From Hyphomicrobiales bacterium (GTDB lineage: Bacteria > Pseudomonadota > Alphaproteobacteria > Rhizobiales > Rhizobiaceae): 64,000 bases of DNA. Under the pieces are notes generated by a model. The model saw only the letters and a list, made by a program, of their open reading frames with translations. It searched no databases and had not been told where the DNA came from. The stretch spans positions 124,001-188,000 of the forward strand of contig UBXG01000019.1 of assembly GCA_900469475.1 (NCBI GenBank). Reading direction: 5' to 3'. The translations under genes were made by a program, and so were the position numbers. Numbering within the stretch: the stretch's first letter is position 1; every line of letters begins with the position of its first letter. Positions 59,493 to 64,000 of this stretch are shown here, in pieces.

Positions 59493-60191
59493 ATGATGGG
59501 AAGCTTTGCGGAGATCAGGGAGCGCGCCGAGAAGCGCAAGGGCGGCGCCGATGGACTGAGGGCGCTGATGCCCAGAATGCCGAACCATGAAGGGCTGCGT
59601 ACGCTGCCCGACGATCGGATATTGTCGGAAATGACGCGCTACATCTTCTATGCGGGTTTCGTGCGCAACGTCATCGATTCGAAATGGACGGGCTTCGAAG
59701 CCGCTTTCTCCGGCTTCGATCCCGCCTTCCTCAACCTCGCACCGGACGATTACTGGCATGATCTGACCTCCGATGTCCGCGTCATCCGCAATGGCGCCAA
59801 AATCATGTCGGTCAGGGCCAATGCGCAGTTCGTCCGCCGGCTTGCCGACGAGCATGGCAGCGCCGGCCGCTTCTTCGCCGATTGGCCGATGGACGACCAG
59901 ATCGGCCTGCTGGCTCTTCTGGACAAGCAGGGCAGCCGGCTCGGCGGTATGACCGGACAATATCTGCTGCGCGCAATCGGCCGCGACAGCTTCGTCATGA
60001 GCCATGACGTTCTCGTCTGCCTGCGGCTTGCGGGGGTGCCCGTTTCGGAAAGCAAGCCCACCAAGAAGGATCTGCGGCTGATTCAGGATCAGTTCAATGC
60101 CTGGCACGCGGAGACGGGCCTGCCGCTCACCCATCTCTCGCGCATTTGCGCCTTCTCTGTCGGAATGCCAGGGGAGGAGGACGAGGCCTGA
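59493..60191 (+). CDS. DNA-3-methyladenine glycosylase I-like protein
   Basis: 232 residues. Tag-type helix-hairpin-helix glycosylases remove alkylated adenine. Supporting features are YIFYAGFVRNVIDSKWTGFE, VRANAQFVRRLADEHGSAGR, GLLALLDKQGSRLGGMTGQY and SFVMSHDVLVCLRLAG. The zinc-binding cysteines of E. coli Tag are not all visible, so it is a divergent member. The start is ATG 59493 or 59496, after GGGAGAGG. Confidence 0.72.
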   Translation: MMGSFAEIRERAEKRKGGADGLRALMPRMPNHEGLRTLPDDRILSEMTRYIFYAGFVRNVIDSKWTGFEAAFSGFDPAFLNLAPDDYWHDLTSDVRVIRNGAKIMSVRANAQFVRRLADEHGSAGRFFADWPMDDQIGLLALLDKQGSRLGGMTGQYLLRAIGRDSFVMSHDVLVCLRLAGVPVSESKPTKKDLRLIQDQFNAWHAETGLPLTHLSRICAFSVGMPGEEDEA

Positions 60192-60245
60192 TTGATCTCA
60201 TCCATCGAATGATATTGGATCGCCTCGGGATACAGGAGGAGCAGA

Positions 60246-61277
60246 ATGACGACCGACAGCAGACCCTTGGCCATCAGCGCGCCGGAGCCGCGCTCGCTTG
60301 AGCTTATCTTCACCAAGGAAGCACTGGCGCTCCTTCGCTCGAAATACCGCATCGTCGAAACGGATCCTGACGATGTCGCGGGATTAGGGGATGATGTGCT
60401 CGGCGAGGCGCGCTATATCATTGGCCAGCCGCCCTTGTCGAAGGAGACGCTCGACCGCATGACGCAGCTGCGTTGCATTCTGAATGTCGAGAGCAACCTC
60501 ATCAACAATATGCCCTATGAAGTGCTCTTTGAACGCGGCATCCATGTCGTCACCACAGGTCTCGTCTTTGCCGAACCGGTTGCCGAAATCGGCCTTGGGT
60601 TTGCGCTAAGCCTGGCGCGAGGCATCGCCGATGCCGATCTTGATTTCCGCGAGGGCAGGGAGCTTTGGGGCGGCGATGGCAATGCCAGCGCCCGGCTGCT
60701 TTCGGGCAGCGATATCGGTATCGTCGGTTTCGGCGATCTCGGTAAGGCGCTGAACCGGGTTCTCTCCGGCTTCCGTGCCAATATCAGGGTGTTCGATCCC
60801 TGGATGCCGCCATCGATCCTGAGAGAGCATGGCGTGCAGCCCGCCGGGCTGGACGAGGTGCTGTCCGCCAGCGATTTCGTCTTCGTTGTTGCCTCCGTCA
60901 CCAGCGAGAACAAGGGTTTTCTCGGCGCTGAGGCTTTCGCGAGGATGCGCAAGGGTGCAGCCTTCATCCTGCTCAGCCGGGCCGATGTCGTCGATTTCGA
61001 TGCCCTGATGGCGGCGGTCGCATCCGGCCATATCGTGGCGGCGAGCGACGCCTATCCTGAGGAGCCGCTCGGCCTCGATCACCCCGTGCGCAAGCTCAAG
61101 GGCTTTCTGCGCTCGGCCCATCGTGCCGGCGCGCTCAACAGCGCCTTCAAGAAAATGGGCGACATGGTGCTGGAGGATATGGATCTGATGGATCGCGGCC
61201 TGCCGCCGATGCGCTGCAAGCGGGCCGAACGGGAAACGGTGTCGCGCATGCGTTCAAAGCCGGTGACGCGCAACTGA
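60246..61277 (+). CDS. D-isomer-specific 2-hydroxyacid dehydrogenase
   Basis: 343 residues. The NAD-binding motif is GSDIGIVGFGDLGKAL (about residue 155). Catalytic Arg, Glu and His can be placed in LLSRADVVD, DAYPEEPL and RSAHRAGA (about residues 248, 272 and 297). The substrate is unknown. AGGAGGAGC precedes the ATG, and the gene follows the glycosylase by 54 bp. Confidence 0.85.
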   Translation: MTTDSRPLAISAPEPRSLELIFTKEALALLRSKYRIVETDPDDVAGLGDDVLGEARYIIGQPPLSKETLDRMTQLRCILNVESNLINNMPYEVLFERGIHVVTTGLVFAEPVAEIGLGFALSLARGIADADLDFREGRELWGGDGNASARLLSGSDIGIVGFGDLGKALNRVLSGFRANIRVFDPWMPPSILREHGVQPAGLDEVLSASDFVFVVASVTSENKGFLGAEAFARMRKGAAFILLSRADVVDFDALMAAVASGHIVAASDAYPEEPLGLDHPVRKLKGFLRSAHRAGALNSAFKKMGDMVLEDMDLMDRGLPPMRCKRAERETVSRMRSKPVTRN

Positions 61278-61363
61278 GGTGGTCGCACGAGGCATGAAAC
61301 GGCAGGTGCATTTCCGAGTCGACTCATCTATCTCTCCCCCATAGCGTGCAGATGGGGATATCG

Positions 61364-62359
61364 ATGGCAAACCGGGAAATCGACATAGCATCCGTGGCGA
61401 ACAAGGGTCGCGTTACGGCATTCATCGGCATCATCGCCGTGATAGCCGTGCTGATGCTCGTCTTCAGTTCGTGGTACACGATTGATCAGGGCGAGCGCGG
61501 CGTCATCCTGCGCACCGGTGCCATGGTCGGCACGGCGGAACCGGGCTTGCATTTCAAGTTGCCCTGGATCGAGACCGTCGTCAAAATCCCGGTGACCCAG
61601 CAGGTCACCTATTGGACCTGCCAGAACGGCTCGAACTGTCAGGCCAACGAGCATCAACAGATGCAGGCCTATTCGCAGGATCAGCAGCCGGCGGATATGC
61701 GCGTCACCATTTCCTGGCATGTGCCGGCGGATGCCGTGGAACATGTCTATTCGGAGTTCGGTTCGCTCGGCAATCTGGAATCACGGCTGATCGCGCGGCG
61801 GGCTCCTCAGGATGTAAAGACCGTATTCGGCAAATTCACCGCCGCCTCCGTCATCCAGAACCGGGCGCAGTTCAACACCGACGTCCAGGCGGCGATCGAG
61901 GCAGGCATTCAGGGTCCAGTACAGATCGACAGCGTGCAAGTCGAGAATATCGATTTTTCGGATGCCTATGAGAACAGCATCGAGCAGCGCATGCTGGCGG
62001 AAGTCGAGGTGCAGAAGCTGCGGCAGAATGCGGAGCGCGAGAAGGTGCAGGCGCAGATCACCGTAACGCAGGCCCAGGCCGCAGCGGACGCCCGTCGCGC
62101 CGATGCGCAGGCGCAGGCCGACGCTGTGAAGCTGCAGGCCGAAGCCGAGGCCGAAGCGATCCAGCTCCGCGGCGACGCCGAAGCGAAGGCAATCAAGGCC
62201 CGGGGCGATGCATTGCGCGACAATCCGAACCTGATTTTCCTCACCCAGGCGGAAAAGTGGAATGGTCAATTGCCGACCACCATGCTGCCGAACGCTTCGG
62301 TGCCGATGCTTAATCTCGATCAGCGCCAGAGCCCCGCCACGTCGGCGGAGCATGAATAG
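61364..62359 (+). CDS. SPFH/Band 7 (prohibitin-like) protein
   Basis: 331 residues. One N-terminal membrane helix (TAFIGIIAVIAVLMLVFSSW) is followed by the SPFH domain (YTIDQGERGVILRTGAMVGT, EPGLHFKLPWIETVVKIPVT) and a long Ala/Glu-rich coiled coil (about residues 205-290, QAEAEAEAIQLRGDAEAKAI). Prohibitins form membrane rings that modulate proteases such as FtsH. ATG 61364 follows GGGGAT. Confidence 0.88.
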   Translation: MANREIDIASVANKGRVTAFIGIIAVIAVLMLVFSSWYTIDQGERGVILRTGAMVGTAEPGLHFKLPWIETVVKIPVTQQVTYWTCQNGSNCQANEHQQMQAYSQDQQPADMRVTISWHVPADAVEHVYSEFGSLGNLESRLIARRAPQDVKTVFGKFTAASVIQNRAQFNTDVQAAIEAGIQGPVQIDSVQVENIDFSDAYENSIEQRMLAEVEVQKLRQNAEREKVQAQITVTQAQAAADARRADAQAQADAVKLQAEAEAEAIQLRGDAEAKAIKARGDALRDNPNLIFLTQAEKWNGQLPTTMLPNASVPMLNLDQRQSPATSAEHE

Positions 62360-62388
62360 CATCGATTGCGCGTGATCAGGGAGCCGAG

Positions 62389-63045
62389 CTAGCGGCGGTC
62401 GAGCCGGTTGGCTAAGCGATCGCCCAGCCATTGCATGCCCCAGACCAGAATGATCAGCACGATGACGACGGCGATCATGACGCCGGTTTCGAAGCGCTGG
62501 TAGCCGTAGCGGATCGCAAGGTCGCCGAGGCCGCCGCCGCCGATAGTGCCCGCCATCGCGGAAGCCCCGATCAGAGTCACCAGCGTCACCGTGAAGCCGG
62601 CGACGATGCCGGGCATGGCCTCGGGCACCAGTACTTCGCGGATGATCGTCCAGCGATTGCCGCCCATGGCGCGCACCGCATCGATCAAGCCGCGATCGAC
62701 TTCACGCAGCGAGACCTCGGCGATACGGGCATAATAAGGGATCGCGGCGATGGTCAGCGGCACGATGGCCGCCGTCGTGCCGAGCGCCGTGCCGACGATC
62801 AACCGTGTCAGCGGGATGAGGGCAATCAGCAGGATGACGAAAGGCACGGCGCGGAAGCCGTTGACGAGCGCGGCAAGGACGCTGTTGATTGCAGGCTGCT
62901 CGGCAATGCCGCCGCGACCGGTGACGACGAGGGCGAGGCCGAGCGGCAGGCCGATGACCAGGGAGAGGAGGCCGGACGCAGCCGTCATCCAAATCGTCTC
63001 CCAGAAGGAGCGCCAAAGCAGGCCGAGGATCACATCAGTTGTCAT
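62389..63045 (-). CDS. metI: Methionine ABC transporter permease MetI
   Basis: 218 residues, about five membrane helices. The inner-membrane-transport signature (EAA loop) reads DAVRAMGGNRWTIIREVLVP followed by EAMPGIVAGF. The best match is MetI of the methionine-uptake family. It overlaps the metN stop by 11 bp; the binding protein metQ would lie further along and is not in the window. Confidence 0.88.
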   Translation of the reverse strand: MTTDVILGLLWRSFWETIWMTAASGLLSLVIGLPLGLALVVTGRGGIAEQPAINSVLAALVNGFRAVPFVILLIALIPLTRLIVGTALGTTAAIVPLTIAAIPYYARIAEVSLREVDRGLIDAVRAMGGNRWTIIREVLVPEAMPGIVAGFTVTLVTLIGASAMAGTIGGGGLGDLAIRYGYQRFETGVMIAVVIVLIILVWGMQWLGDRLANRLDRR

Positions 63046-64000
63046 AGCCTAAAACCTCCACCCGGGCGGAGCGGGCTTTCAGAAAATCGCTGACCTGCGC
63101 CGGCAGATCCGAATCGCGCGTCGGGACGGCGACGAAGAAACGGGCAACGGGTTGGTTCTGGATGTGGTCGATGCCACCGTGAACCAGGCGAAAAGAGCGC
63201 GGCAGGGCAGCCGAGAGTTCTGCAAACAGTGCCCCTTGCGCGGCCGGACCGGCAAGATCGACGCTTAGGATCGCTTCGACGCCTGATGTCGGCGACAGAC
63301 GGGCGGCGATGTGCTCGGGAAGCTGCGGGCGGATGCCGCCGAGCAGGCTTGCCGTGATCTCCGTTTCGGGGTTGGCGAAGACCGTCCATACGGAGCCTTC
63401 CTCGACGATCCGTCCGGCATCGATGACCGCGACGCGGTCTGCGATCGAGCGCACCACTTCCATCTCGTGGGTGATGAGTAGGATCGTCAGGCCGAGCTTG
63501 CGATTGATATCCTTCAGCAGTGCGAGGATCGACCGCGTCGTTTCCGGATCGAGCGCCGACGTTGCTTCGTCCGACAGCAGAAGCGCCGGGCGGGCGGCTA
63601 GTGCGCGGGCAATACCGACACGCTGTTTCTGGCCGCCGGAGAGGGCGGCGGGATAGGCTTTTGCCTTATCGGCGAGGCCGACAAGATCAAGCAGCTCGCG
63701 CGCCCGTTGCAGCCGTTCGGCCTTGGCCACCCCCTCGATCTTCAGCGGTAGGGCGATGTTTTCCTCGACGGTCTTTGCGGACAACAGATTGAAATGCTGG
63801 AAGACCATGCCGATGCGGCGACGTAGCGGCTGCAGTTCCTTTTCCGAGAGGCGTGCGATGTCGCGGCCTTCGATATGGATCTCGCCGCTATCGGCGCGCT
63901 CCAGCCCGTTCAGGCAACGGATCAGCGTCGATTTACCGGCGCCACTGCGGCCGATGATGCCGACGATCTCGCCACGGCGCGCGGTCAGTGAAATTCCATC
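63035..64000 (-). CDS. metN: Methionine ABC transporter ATP-binding protein MetN, 5' end outside window
   Basis: The frame runs off the right edge with Walker A IIGRSGAGKSTLIRCLNGLE, the Q-loop in MVFQHFNLLSAKTV, the signature LSGGQKQRVGIARALA, Walker B LLLSDEATSALDPETT and the His switch LLITHEMEVV. The C-terminal part (about 100 residues) is the ligand-sensing NIL domain typical of MetN (SGVEAILSVDLAGPAAQGAL). Forms an operon with metI. Confidence 0.92.
   Translation of the reverse strand, partial: DGISLTARRGEIVGIIGRSGAGKSTLIRCLNGLERADSGEIHIEGRDIARLSEKELQPLRRRIGMVFQHFNLLSAKTVEENIALPLKIEGVAKAERLQRARELLDLVGLADKAKAYPAALSGGQKQRVGIARALAARPALLLSDEATSALDPETTRSILALLKDINRKLGLTILLITHEMEVVRSIADRVAVIDAGRIVEEGSVWTVFANPETEITASLLGGIRPQLPEHIAARLSPTSGVEAILSVDLAGPAAQGALFAELSAALPRSFRLVHGGIDHIQNQPVARFFVAVPTRDSDLPAQVSDFLKARSARVEVLGYDN

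Overview
The window is a 64-kb piece of an alphaproteobacterial chromosome, most likely Rhizobium or a close relative. The evidence is the order ybgC-tolQRAB-pal-cpoB-tilS-ftsH-glmM, a sqdB-sqdD-sqdC sulfolipid operon, serC-serA preceded by a structured leader, DUF982 and DUF6074-type small proteins, and a GATCATGC-bounded intergenic palindrome. No database search was possible; family names come from motifs and context.

Layout. 1-30.4 kb is core chromosome: the end of a PIN-domain gene, ruvA-ruvB, a metallophosphoesterase/NUDIX/DinB run, the sqdBDC operon on the minus strand, the Tol-Pal envelope operon with an extra TolA-C-like gene, tilS-ftsH-glmM, an SH3 protein, two adjacent outer-membrane barrels, a GT25 glycosyltransferase, serC-serA, a phospholipid-type cluster (acyltransferase, CdsA-like, CDP-alcohol phosphotransferase) and mnmA.

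A tRNA gene with anticodon CAU at 30.59 kb carries a 22.4-kb integrated element. Its ends are exact 51-bp copies of the tRNA 3' half (30612-30662 and 53005-53055), and the tyrosine integrase sits at the far (right) end. The left half holds small unknown genes, a lone DotA/TraY-like membrane protein, a solitary cytosine methyltransferase, MobC and a relaxase with a candidate gene nested in another frame. It also holds a protein joining a probable winged helix to a family-A-polymerase-like palm. The right half is a defence store: Vsr, cytosine methyltransferase, NaeI-type endonuclease and GHKL ATPase, then a fossil piece of integrase, then a DUF262 protein with a HEPN protein. The element looks mobilizable rather than self-transmissible: it has relaxosome genes but no recognisable coupling protein or VirB/Dot ATPase.

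Several non-coding patterns in the element are not explained by its genes. CAAGGATTC motifs are repeated at both ends. A duplicated structured element shows paired base changes. Four intergenic palindromes have GCCGGC at the apex, three of them with the downstream ribosome-binding site in the 3' arm. A hairpin contains the start codon of the endonuclease. A perfect 34-bp palindrome lies in front of the solitary methyltransferase.

Past the right repeat (53.06-56.4 kb) the DNA still looks acquired: a HEPN gene with an overlapping partner, a SAM methyltransferase and a decayed phage-type cytosine methyltransferase. From 56.4 kb rhizobial chromosome resumes: PilZ, a small secreted protein, DUF6074, three DUF982 genes, a 3-methyladenine glycosylase, a 2-hydroxyacid dehydrogenase, a prohibitin-like protein, and metI-metN running off the right edge.
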